Of a stretch of 7,481 nucleotides of DNA, positions 1-7,173 are shown one piece after another. Position numbers and translations under genes: made by a program. The stretch is from NCBI GenBank assembly GCA_035250505.1, contig DATFFC010000012.1, positions 1 to 7,481 of the forward strand. Direction: 5' to 3'. Every line of letters begins with the position of its first letter. Within the stretch, counting starts at the first letter, position 1. The notes under the pieces were generated by a model. It saw nothing but the letters and a program-made list of their open reading frames with translations, did not search any database and was not told the DNA's origin. This DNA comes from DASSBQ01 sp035250505 (GTDB lineage: Bacteria; Nitrospirota; Nitrospiria; Nitrospirales; Nitrospiraceae).

Positions 1-134
1 CAGGCTTGATGCCCACAATTCTTTGGATAATTAATGGTGGGGCTTGGCGTGGTTTTCACGTTCGTATCGGCATCTTCGGCCAGCGCGATGATATTGGTTC
101 CGGCTCCGGCCGTCAAGGCGTGGGAGTGCGCCTT

Positions 135-701
135 CTATGCCGCCGTGCTCTTCCGCCGGCTTGCCTTCGCGAATTCCTCGACCATTGCCCGGTTGAATGC
201 GGGAAGATCATCGGGCTTGCGGCTCGATATCAGCCCCCTATCGACGATCATCTCCTGATCCACCCAGTCCGCTCCCGCGTTCCTGAGATCGGTCTGAAGC
301 GAGGGATAGGACGTAATCCGGCGGCCCCGGACCACCCCCGCATCGATCAATGTCCAGGGTCCATGACAGATCACCGCAACCGGTTTCTGTGCCGTGAAGA
401 ATGCTTTCACGAATGCAAGGGCGCGATCGTTCCGGCGCAGTTTGTCGGGATTCATCACGCCGCCCGGCAGGACCAGCGCGTCGTACCGATCCGGGTCTGC
501 CTGGTCGAGCGGGTCATCCACCGGGATCTCATGACCCCATTCGGTATGATTCCAGCCTTTGACCTTTCCTTTGGCGGGCGAGACGACGCGCACTGCGGCG
601 CCTGCCTGCTCCAGCGCCTTGCGGGGTTCCGTCAGCTCCACCTGTTCGAACCCGTCCGTCACGAGAATTGCGATGTTTTGGTTCTGTAACGCTTGTGTCA
701 T
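135..701 (-). CDS. DJ-1/PfpI family protein (type 1 glutamine amidotransferase-like)
   Basis: Encodes 188 residues, the usual size for single-domain PfpI/YhbO proteins. The N-terminus shows the beta strand and DGFEQVEL motif with Glu19. The nucleophile elbow AVICHGPW places Cys112-His113 at the expected site, and LVLPGG (77-82) is the typical preceding loop. Family members are cytoplasmic and have been described as proteases, chaperones or protein/nucleotide deglycases acting on glyoxal damage; the deglycase role is disputed, so the substrate is not assigned. ATG at 701 was chosen because AAAGGAG (708-714) lies 6 bases before it and homology to the family begins there. The frame stays open upstream to an ATG at 875, but that start lacks a Shine-Dalgarno site and would translate the repeats at 780-853. 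It is the last gene of the group, separated from the ferritin-like gene by a structured 204-base gap. The family is certain; the role in carbonyl or oxidative stress is inferred from neighbours. Confidence 0.93.
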   Translation of the reverse strand: MTQALQNQNIAILVTDGFEQVELTEPRKALEQAGAAVRVVSPAKGKVKGWNHTEWGHEIPVDDPLDQADPDRYDALVLPGGVMNPDKLRRNDRALAFVKAFFTAQKPVAVICHGPWTLIDAGVVRGRRITSYPSLQTDLRNAGADWVDQEMIVDRGLISSRKPDDLPAFNRAMVEEFAKASRRKSTAA

Positions 702-707
702 GCTGTG

Positions 708-714
708 CTCCTTT
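708..714 (-). promoter_or_regulatory. Ribosome binding site that fixes the PfpI start
   Basis: AAAGGAG on the minus strand, 6 bases before the ATG at 701. It supports this start over the in-frame ATG at 875, which has no such site. Confidence 0.8.
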
Positions 715-731
715 GGATCGATGGAAGTAAG

Positions 732-764
732 GGGCCGGCTCAGGCGTGGCGCCTGAGCCGGCCC
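732..764 (-). terminator. Perfect 15-bp inverted repeat, probable terminator or leader hairpin
   Basis: The arms GGGCCGGCTCAGGCG (732-746) and CGCCTGAGCCGGCCC (750-764) are exact reverse complements around a 3-base loop (TGG on the plus strand). Read on the minus strand, the stem is followed by CTTACTTCC, which is T-rich but not a clean T run. It lies between the end of the small ferritin-like gene and the PfpI ribosome site, about 30 bases before the PfpI start. It could end the upstream transcript, act as a partial attenuator in the PfpI leader, or protect the 3' end of a processed message. The structure is certain; the role is inferred. Confidence 0.6.
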
Positions 765-779
765 TGTTGTCTCGCTCGA

Positions 780-853
780 GGACACTGGGCGCTCACCAGG
801 ACACGGCCGCCTCATGGGACACGGCCCGCTCACAGGACACTGGGTGCTCACCG
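780..853. repeat. Four-unit degenerate tandem repeat, 18-19 bp per unit
   Basis: On the plus strand the units are 780-798 GGACACTGGGCGCTCACCA, 799-816 GGACACGGCCGCCTCATG, 817-834 GGACACGGCCCGCTCACA and 835-853 GGACACTGGGTGCTCACCG. All four begin GGACAC and share a CTCA core. Outer units 1 and 4 agree at 17 of 19 positions and inner units 2 and 3 at 14 of 18, an A-B-B-A order. The array lies wholly in the non-coding gap. There are no unique spacers, so it is not CRISPR. Function unknown. Confidence 0.8.
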
Positions 854-863
854 ACTCGCACCC

Positions 864-903
864 GTGCGCAAACATGAGACGATTTATTCATCGTCTCGCG
901 CAC
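864..903 (-). other. Bulged hairpin directly after the small ferritin-like gene
   Basis: Inner arms GAGACGAT (876-883) and ATCGTCTC (890-897) are perfect with a 6-base loop. Outer arms GTGCGC (864-869) and GCGCAC (898-903) pair across a 6-base one-sided bulge (870-875). The stem begins within a few bases of the gene's stop codon (906-908). No T run follows on the minus strand, so a factor-independent terminator is uncertain; a 3'-end stability element or pause site is equally possible. Confidence 0.5.
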
Positions 904-905
904 CT

Positions 906-1637
906 TCACGTCGCGGCGGCTTCGTTCAAGCAGGTCTGCTCCATCAGATCCCGGATGGTTTTCAGATGGAGATCCTCCTCGGCGAGTGCGCGCTTGAAGC
1001 TTGCCGCCATGTCCTTCTGGCCGAATTCCTCGGCGAGCGTGATCAAGAGGGCCCATCCATCATGGTCCGCCAGTTCCGCGATATGGATCGCATGCAGGCT
1101 CTGCGCGACCGAGGTTCTCGGATCGGTGATGACTTGCATGAGCCCGCTCGAGGCGACCGCGTTGACATCCGCCCCGGGAGTCTGCGCGGTGGGGTCGGCC
1201 CCCAGCGTCTTCATCGCGTCCCACACCAGCGCAAAGTGCCGCGCCTCCTGGTCGCGAAATTCGCGGAGTTGCTCGACCGGAAGCCCGTCGGCTTCGTCCG
1301 CGCGGATGAGACATTTGCCGAGCAAAGCGTCGTACAACCGCGTGCCGGTCCGTTCGAACGCCAGCCGCGCGCCCAGCTTGTCGAGCAAGACCTCCGGTTT
1401 TCTGCCCATGAGCTTCTGCATGCCGGTCTTGGCCGCGCCTTTGAGCGAGCCGGGAACGGGCACGGTGCCGATCGGTTCCGCCTCCTTGAGATAAGGGGCA
1501 CGGTAAGAGGCCAGCGTGCGTTCGTCTCCGTCCGAGCTCGGCCGGGCCGCGTTCACTCCGCTCAGCAGCTCCTTGATGTCGATCGGGGACATGTCGATGC
1601 CGGTTCGATTCATTCCGCTGTCCGTCGGGTTCTTCAT
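906..1637 (-). CDS. Ferritin-like domain protein, 243 residues
   Basis: An all-helical protein with the metal-ligand spacing of a ferritin-like four-helix bundle. Candidate ligands are Glu95 (FERTG), Glu131-x-x-His134 (EARH), Glu188 (IAELADH) and Glu221-x-x-His224 (EDLH), that is E, ExxH, E, ExxH in order. Residues 1-80 form a polar N-terminal extension rich in Pro, Gly and Lys with no signal peptide or membrane segment, so it is probably cytoplasmic. Such proteins bind two iron (or manganese) ions; possible activities include ferroxidase, peroxide scavenging or oxygenase chemistry, and none can be chosen here. The ATG at 1637 overlaps the stop of the preceding ferritin-like gene as ATGA, and AGGTGG lies just upstream, so translation is probably coupled. 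The fold assignment rests on the motifs I read; the exact family is unknown. Confidence 0.85.
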   Translation of the reverse strand: MKNPTDSGMNRTGIDMSPIDIKELLSGVNAARPSSDGDERTLASYRAPYLKEAEPIGTVPVPGSLKGAAKTGMQKLMGRKPEVLLDKLGARLAFERTGTRLYDALLGKCLIRADEADGLPVEQLREFRDQEARHFALVWDAMKTLGADPTAQTPGADVNAVASSGLMQVITDPRTSVAQSLHAIHIAELADHDGWALLITLAEEFGQKDMAASFKRALAEEDLHLKTIRDLMEQTCLNEAAAT

Positions 1638-2806
1638 ACGGCCACCTTCACTTTCTGGGTCAATTCCGTCCCGGGCGCCCAGCGATATCCGGCTGCGACG
1701 GTCTCGGTCGGCGAACCTTCTGAATTCATCTGGCGACGATAGGCCAGCGAGCGCTCCGGCTCACGGCTCTTATCGACGAATTGCTTCCCATCCGCGCGCA
1801 GATTTACCTCTTCTCTCAGCACTTTCCGGACGAAATCCCGCTGGCTCTTGTAGGCGATCGGTTCCGGCATGGTGGCGGGCAACAGCTCCGCCGGGTCTCG
1901 TCGTTCCATCGTCTTGAACACCTCCATGACATAGTTGAGCTGACCCAGTTCATAGTCCAGGAATCGTTCCCAGATCGTCTTGATCCGGGGATCGTCCTCT
2001 TGAGAGACGCAGCTGTAGTAGTTGTAGACTTCATTAGCTTCGTGCAAGAGCCATTTCTCCATCCACGTTTCAGTCGGATCAATGATCGATTCGTACTGCG
2101 TCACATGCTGCTCTTCGATCGACGCGATCTCGGCATACAATTGCCGAGCGAGCGGGTCCGCAAACCACGGACCGTAGTGCATGTAGTAGTCGTGCGTTTG
2201 ATGTTCCCCGGACATGATCGTCAGCGCGTTCAGTTTGGTAACGGGCGAGGCGGTTTTTCGATCGTAATGCTCGCGCAAATCATCTTCCGGATCGCGATGC
2301 TCTTCCGCGGTCGGACGGCCGGGCATGATATCGGTGTAGCATTGCAGAATATTGTTCGCGTCGATGCCCTGAAGCCGGTCCAGGAGCGCCGAATACCGGT
2401 ACAGATGATCGAAGTCTTCCAACAAGCCGAAGCGCAGGACTTGGGCAATATAGGGGTCCGGCTCGTTCTGTGCGAGGCTGGCCGTCACTTCGATGGCCAC
2501 TTGCTCATACCCGATGGTTGTTTCCAGCGGAGATTGGTCTGCCGGATTCAACCAATTCACGATGGTCTGTTGGTGCTGCTCGATCCGACGGACTTTCGCC
2601 AGGGGAACCTGCAAGTCCTTGTTCATTCGAGCGCAGGAATGGCTGAAGCGGACTGCTTCCGATTCAATGCCGTTCATGAGAATGACGCGCACCCGCGTGA
2701 AGGCATCGACGTTCAGCTTACTGATGGGCTTTTGCACCAAATCCTTCCAAGTGAACCTCTGTTGGCTGATGGGGACTCCCTTATCTTGAAGCAGGTTTAA
2801 CGCCAT
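1634..2806 (-). CDS. Large ferritin-like domain protein, 390 residues
   Basis: A soluble, mostly helical, acidic protein more than twice the length of a plain ferritin domain. Acidic and histidine pairs recur in helices: Glu48/Glu50, Glu76 with His78, Glu130-xxx-His134 (LLEDFDHLYR), Glu201/His202, Glu231-x-x-His234 (SIEEQH), Glu256/Glu259 and Glu286 (DYELGQL). This suggests two ferritin-like bundles or one enlarged bundle. Tyr-rich stretches (HDYYMHYG, EVYNYYS) lie near candidate metal sites. The C-terminal 80 residues are polar and probably outside the bundle. ATG 2806 was chosen because AAGGAAGGAG (2813-2822) lies 6 bases upstream; the frame also runs back to a TTG at 2884, which would add 26 residues across the intergenic hairpin and is unlikely. 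It is followed by the smaller ferritin-like gene with a 4-base ATGA overlap, so the two are probably made together. I do not recognise a named family; iron or manganese chemistry in stress defence is inference. Confidence 0.85.
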   Translation of the reverse strand: MALNLLQDKGVPISQQRFTWKDLVQKPISKLNVDAFTRVRVILMNGIESEAVRFSHSCARMNKDLQVPLAKVRRIEQHQQTIVNWLNPADQSPLETTIGYEQVAIEVTASLAQNEPDPYIAQVLRFGLLEDFDHLYRYSALLDRLQGIDANNILQCYTDIMPGRPTAEEHRDPEDDLREHYDRKTASPVTKLNALTIMSGEHQTHDYYMHYGPWFADPLARQLYAEIASIEEQHVTQYESIIDPTETWMEKWLLHEANEVYNYYSCVSQEDDPRIKTIWERFLDYELGQLNYVMEVFKTMERRDPAELLPATMPEPIAYKSQRDFVRKVLREEVNLRADGKQFVDKSREPERSLAYRRQMNSEGSPTETVAAGYRWAPGTELTQKVKVAV

Positions 2807-2812
2807 TGCGCA

Positions 2813-2822
2813 CTCCTTCCTT
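2813..2822 (-). promoter_or_regulatory. Ribosome binding site of the large ferritin-like gene
   Basis: AAGGAAGGAG on the minus strand, 6 bases before the ATG at 2806. It is purine-rich enough to hold two overlapping GGAG cores and decides the start over the in-frame TTG at 2884. Confidence 0.8.
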
Positions 2823-2865
2823 GTACGGTACGGGTTAGTGAGTGATGGTGCGGACAGCGGGCACA

Positions 2866-2896
2866 CGTGACGGGCTCTTCGCAACCGCCCGTCACG
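2866..2896 (-). other. Perfect 10-bp inverted repeat after the dehydrogenase gene
   Basis: Arms CGTGACGGGC (2866-2875) and GCCCGTCACG (2887-2896) flank an 11-base loop. On the minus strand it starts six bases after the dehydrogenase stop codon and ends 59 bases before the ferritin-like start. No T run follows, so it may be an RNA stability or processing element that sets different message levels on its two sides rather than a true terminator. Because it is dyad-symmetric it could also be a protein binding site. Confidence 0.5.
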
Positions 2897-2902
2897 GCCT
2901 CC

Positions 2903-4075
<1,173 letters not shown>

Positions 4076-4127
4076 GAATGCCTCCTTGCAGTGGATTAGA
4101 CCGCGTGCCGCCGGATGAGACCCTCAA

Positions 4128-5183
4128 TTAACTCATGGTGTGATGACGCTCGGCTTGGCCGCCGGCGTGACGTTCTTGTGATGATTGGTACAGCGCGCTG
4201 ATCACGAGGCCTGTTCCGACCAATGCCGCGCCCGCCAGTACAGGATGCAAAGCGCCCTGGGTGTACAGGCTGGTTTCGAAAATATGGTTCCTGTATCGAC
4301 CCCGCTCCCGGAGCCGGCCTGATGGATGACTCAGGCCGTGCTGTTCACACGGCCGAGGCGGCCGCCCGGTCCGTTGTCGCCCGGCGAACAGGCGCTCCGT
4401 CACGAAATCACCTAAACGGGGCGCGTATTTCCCCATGACTGACATGACCTTGCCGGCTGCCCCTACGAACATGTCTCGTTCGGGGTGTTCGGCACAATGC
4501 AGAATCGTTTTCGCCACCAGCTCAGGGGCGTAGATCGGAGGAGGATTGGTCGGTTCCTCCTCGAGAAAGTTCTTCGCATGCTGCGGATAAGGCGTGGCGA
4601 TGGCGGACGGTTTGACCAGTGTCACTGCAACGGGGAGGCCTTGTCGCTCCAATTCCATCCGGAGCGCATCGGTGAATCCTTTCACGGCATGTTTGGACGC
4701 GCTGTACATGCCCTGCAGCGGCATCGCACGATCCGAGAATGCGGACCCAATATTGATGATGGCGCCGGCCTCGCCGCGAGATTGAAAGTGCCGCGCCGCT
4801 TCGAGCGACCCGTAGACGACCCCCCAGAAATTCGTGTCGAACAGACGGCGCATATCCTCGATCGGCTGGTCGAGGAGGCGGCCATAAATAGAAACGCCGG
4901 CATTGTTGATCCACGTATCGAACCCGCCGAATCGCTGCCGCGCCACTCTCGAGACCCGCTGCACGTCTTCGGGCCTGCCGACATCCGCAACCACCGCCAC
5001 TACCGTGCGATAGCGGTCGGATAGCTCTTGTTCCAGTTGCATCAATGCGTCCTGACTGCGGGCTGCGAGAACGAGGCGCGCGCCCCGCTTGGCCGCCATG
5101 CGGGCTGTGACGAGTCCGATGCCCGAGGAGGCGCCGGTGATCACGATGATCTGATCCCGTAAGTGCTTGAGTCTGAGCGACAT
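4128..5183 (-). CDS. SDR family oxidoreductase with C-terminal membrane segment
   Basis: A 351-residue short-chain dehydrogenase. The classical parts are present: TGASSGIG cofactor loop (16-23), Asp67 in VADV, NNAG (93-96), catalytic Ser147, Tyr160 and Lys164 (YSASK), and the following PSAIATP (192-198). Arg42 after the second strand (AARS) would favour NADP. The SDR fold ends near residue 250. It is followed by an Arg/Pro-rich linker (about 268-305), one hydrophobic segment at 311-332 and a short polar His-rich tail, so the enzyme may be anchored in the inner membrane with the catalytic domain in the cytoplasm. A similar extension occurs in some long SDRs from memory; this was not checked. 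ATG 5183 was chosen because homology begins there; its ribosome site (AGAAG, 5191-5195) is weak. The longer GTG start at 5291 falls inside the candidate promoter. First gene of the probable stress operon; substrate unknown. Confidence 0.92.
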   Translation of the reverse strand: MSLRLKHLRDQIIVITGASSGIGLVTARMAAKRGARLVLAARSQDALMQLEQELSDRYRTVVAVVADVGRPEDVQRVSRVARQRFGGFDTWINNAGVSIYGRLLDQPIEDMRRLFDTNFWGVVYGSLEAARHFQSRGEAGAIINIGSAFSDRAMPLQGMYSASKHAVKGFTDALRMELERQGLPVAVTLVKPSAIATPYPQHAKNFLEEEPTNPPPIYAPELVAKTILHCAEHPERDMFVGAAGKVMSVMGKYAPRLGDFVTERLFAGRQRTGRPPRPCEQHGLSHPSGRLRERGRYRNHIFETSLYTQGALHPVLAGAALVGTGLVISALYQSSQERHAGGQAERHHTMS

Positions 5184-5482
5184 CGGTCGACTTCTGATTG
5201 GCCGGCTTCTTTTGATGTTGTCTGCGACGGCGGCATCGCGAGAGGCCCGTCGTTCCCGGTTGCACGAGGCCGGAAAGTAAAAGGCAAGCACCGTACCAAG
5301 TTAAGCCGCGAATGTCCCGCTCAGGACGCTGCGAGAATTCACTAAAACCCGAGACTCGTACAGCGTGAGAAAAGGAATGTGCGGGGCGACCTGTCCTCTG
5401 CGGCGCAGGCTGTCCCGTCTCACAGATCACGGATTCGAAACGATGTTGGGAGGCGGCCGCTGAGATCGCTCGGGGGAGGTGA
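5184..5482. other. 299-base non-coding gap between the GH13 and SDR genes
   Basis: The longest gap in the window. It holds the candidate sigma-54 promoter at 5283-5299 and, upstream of it, roughly 180 bases where an activator could bind. Within that part I see a short dyad CTGCG-G-CGCAG near 5398-5408, flanked by TGTCC motifs, which could be an activator site but is too short to claim. No clear terminator follows the GH13 stop codon. The minus frame of the SDR gene is open back to 5291, but I do not think it is translated. Confidence 0.5.
5283..5299 (-). promoter_or_regulatory. Candidate sigma-54 (RpoN) -24/-12 promoter for the SDR operon
   Basis: On the minus strand the site reads TTGGTACGGTGCTTGCC, followed by TTTT. 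Against the known consensus TGGCACG-N4-TTGC it differs by one base (T for C) in the -24 half and matches TTGC in full. The invariant GG (5296-5297) and GC (5284-5285) are exactly 10 bases apart, as required. Transcription would start near 5272, giving a leader of about 89 bases before the SDR ATG. It points toward the SDR, dehydrogenase, ferritin-like and PfpI genes. If real, the module depends on RpoN and an enhancer-binding activator not encoded here. Confidence 0.6.
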
Positions 5483-7093
5483 TTACTGCAGCTTGGCGAT
5501 GATTCCTTCATCGCCGTGCAACGCCAGTGTCTTCTCGAACTGTTCTCCTTCACGGTCCAGGTTGGTGGAGAGCAGCACGGAGCCCCGTGTCTGTCCGGAT
5601 TCCAACTTCACGGTCTGCGGCTGGTGTGACAAGTTCAGCGCGACCAACAGCCGTGCGCTGGCCAGCTCTCGGTTATACACGATTACGGCATCGGTCACAC
5701 AACCTGCTTTGTAAGCGCCGAGGCTCAAAGCAAGTTCCGTGCGGCGAAGCTGAATCAACCGCCGGTAGAGACTGAGCATCGAAGAGGGGACGGCCCGTTG
5801 CGCCGCTACATTCACAGTCAGGGCCTGCGGGGAAATCGGCAGCCAGGGCGTTCCGGTCGTGAAACCGGCCTGTGCGGAATCATCCCATTGCATCGGCGTT
5901 CGCGCGGGATCCCGGCCGAGCCCTAATCCGGGGACGTTCTTCTCCCATGGATCTCGAACCAACGCCTGGGGAATGGGCACATCCGTCATGCCGATTTCGT
6001 CGCCGTAGTAAAGCGTCGGCGTCCCGCGCAACGTCAACAGCAACATCGCGGCGACGCGCGCTTGCGCATCGCCGACCCGCGTGGCGATGCGGGATTTATC
6101 GTGATTGCCCAGGACCCAATTTGGCCAGCCGTGAGATGGAAGCGCGGCTTCGTAGGAATCAATCGCCGCGGTGATCGTTCGGGCGTCCCACGCGACCTCG
6201 ATCAACTGAAAATTGAAGGGCAAATGGACCCCGCCGGCGGCCGAGCCGTAGTAGGTCACGAGGCGGTCGACCGGCAAGTAGATCTCTCCGATCAGCAGTC
6301 GATCATCGTATTCATCCACGACGGCCCGCATGCCGCCGATGATGTCGTGGATCTCCGGACGGTCCGTCGTATAGGTGGCAAGGAACTGACGGTACGGCCA
6401 TTCGCCCGGCCGATAATCGGGATTGGGCGGATTGGATCGGAACTGGTCGTCCTTGATGAGGTGCCAAATGACATCCACGCGAAAGCCGTCGACGCCGCGA
6501 TCCAGCCAGAAGCGCATGGCTTGGTGCATCGCCGCTTGAACGGCCGGATTGCGCCAATTCAAGTCCGGCTGCTGTTTCAGATACGCATGATAGAAATACT
6601 GCTTCGTGGTCTCGTCCCATTCCCAGGCGCTGCCGCCGAATGTGCTGAGCCAATTGTTCGGCGGGCCACCATCGGGGGCTGGGTCCTTCCAGATGTACCA
6701 ATCTCGTTTCGAATTGTCCCGAGAGGACCGAGACTCCAGAAACCAGGGATGCCTGTCGGATGTGTGGTTCGGGACCAGATCGAGAATGACTTTGAGATCC
6801 AGGCGATGAGCGGACGACAAGAGCGCGTCGAAGTCTTGGAGCGATCCGAACATCGGATGGATATCCGTGTAGTCGGATACGTCGTACCCGAAGTCAGCCA
6901 TTGGGGATGGATAGATAGGCGAGATCCAGACGGCGTCCACGCCCAGCCAACGAAGATAGTCCAGCTTCGCGATGATGCCCGGAAGATCCCCGATGCCGTC
7001 GCCGTTGCTGTCTGCGAACGAACGGGGATAAATCTGATAAATGATGCCCCGCTGCCACCACCGAACCGCGGTGCGCGGCTGTATCTGTGCCAT
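5483..7093 (-). CDS. GH13 alpha-amylase family enzyme, alpha-glucosidase type
   Basis: A complete 536-residue glycoside hydrolase family 13 enzyme, a normal length for alpha-glucosidases and oligo-1,6-glucosidases. The N-terminus opens with WWQRGIIYQIYPRSF and SNGDGIGDLPGI, typical of the group. Conserved regions are DLVPNH (105-110), GFRVDV with nucleophile Asp207, acid/base Glu270 (LLIGEIY), and NHD (330-332) with Asp332. QPDLNW (175-180) in domain B is the signature of the alpha-glucosidase/oligo-glucosidase/trehalose synthase branch, not of true amylases. The C-terminal part (about 430-536) is a small beta domain. There is no signal peptide, so it is cytoplasmic and would act on short alpha-glucosides such as maltose, isomaltose, sucrose or trehalose; linkage cannot be told. 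The ribosome site is weak (GGGTAAG, spacing long) and overlaps a small inverted repeat. It follows another GH13 gene by 80 bases and probably shares its transcript. Confidence 0.93.
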   Translation of the reverse strand: MAQIQPRTAVRWWQRGIIYQIYPRSFADSNGDGIGDLPGIIAKLDYLRWLGVDAVWISPIYPSPMADFGYDVSDYTDIHPMFGSLQDFDALLSSAHRLDLKVILDLVPNHTSDRHPWFLESRSSRDNSKRDWYIWKDPAPDGGPPNNWLSTFGGSAWEWDETTKQYFYHAYLKQQPDLNWRNPAVQAAMHQAMRFWLDRGVDGFRVDVIWHLIKDDQFRSNPPNPDYRPGEWPYRQFLATYTTDRPEIHDIIGGMRAVVDEYDDRLLIGEIYLPVDRLVTYYGSAAGGVHLPFNFQLIEVAWDARTITAAIDSYEAALPSHGWPNWVLGNHDKSRIATRVGDAQARVAAMLLLTLRGTPTLYYGDEIGMTDVPIPQALVRDPWEKNVPGLGLGRDPARTPMQWDDSAQAGFTTGTPWLPISPQALTVNVAAQRAVPSSMLSLYRRLIQLRRTELALSLGAYKAGCVTDAVIVYNRELASARLLVALNLSHQPQTVKLESGQTRGSVLLSTNLDREGEQFEKTLALHGDEGIIAKLQ

Positions 7094-7173
7094 GAGCGGG
7101 ATCTTACCCGATTCGCAGATCCGGCACTAGCAGGGAAACTCCTAGTGGGCAATAGGTAAGTGAGTAGCCTATC

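Noticed and set aside
1..134. Possible gene end or in-frame continuation past the PfpI stop at the left edge
   Set aside because: The PfpI frame stays open from its TAG to the window edge (about 44 codons), and a plus-strand frame ends at position 34, but neither shows a family motif and the PfpI protein already has full length. Too short to judge.
6..689. Long plus-strand frame opposite the PfpI gene
   Set aside because: It is antisense to a well-supported gene, has no recognisable domain and no Shine-Dalgarno site; GC-rich coding regions often leave open opposite frames.
780..853. CRISPR array
   Set aside because: Units are directly adjacent with no unique spacers, are degenerate, and no cas gene is nearby.
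702..875. N-terminal extension of PfpI to the ATG at 875
   Set aside because: It would translate the tandem repeats and the hairpin, giving a Pro/Cys-rich stretch unlike the family, and it has no ribosome site; ATG 701 has a strong one.
1781..2800. 339-residue plus-strand frame opposite the large ferritin-like gene
   Set aside because: Mirror frame of the real gene, with no recognisable motif and no ribosome site.
5184..5291. N-terminal extension of the SDR to GTG 5291
   Set aside because: The extension lies over the sigma-54 match and would start upstream of the predicted transcript; SDR homology begins at 5183.
4522..5553. 343-residue minus-strand frame overlapping the SDR gene
   Set aside because: Low-complexity Arg/His/Gly-rich translation in another frame of a clearly real SDR gene; no domain.
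6062..7159. 365-residue plus-strand frame opposite the GH13 gene
   Set aside because: Antisense to a gene with all GH13 catalytic motifs; its translation shows no domain.
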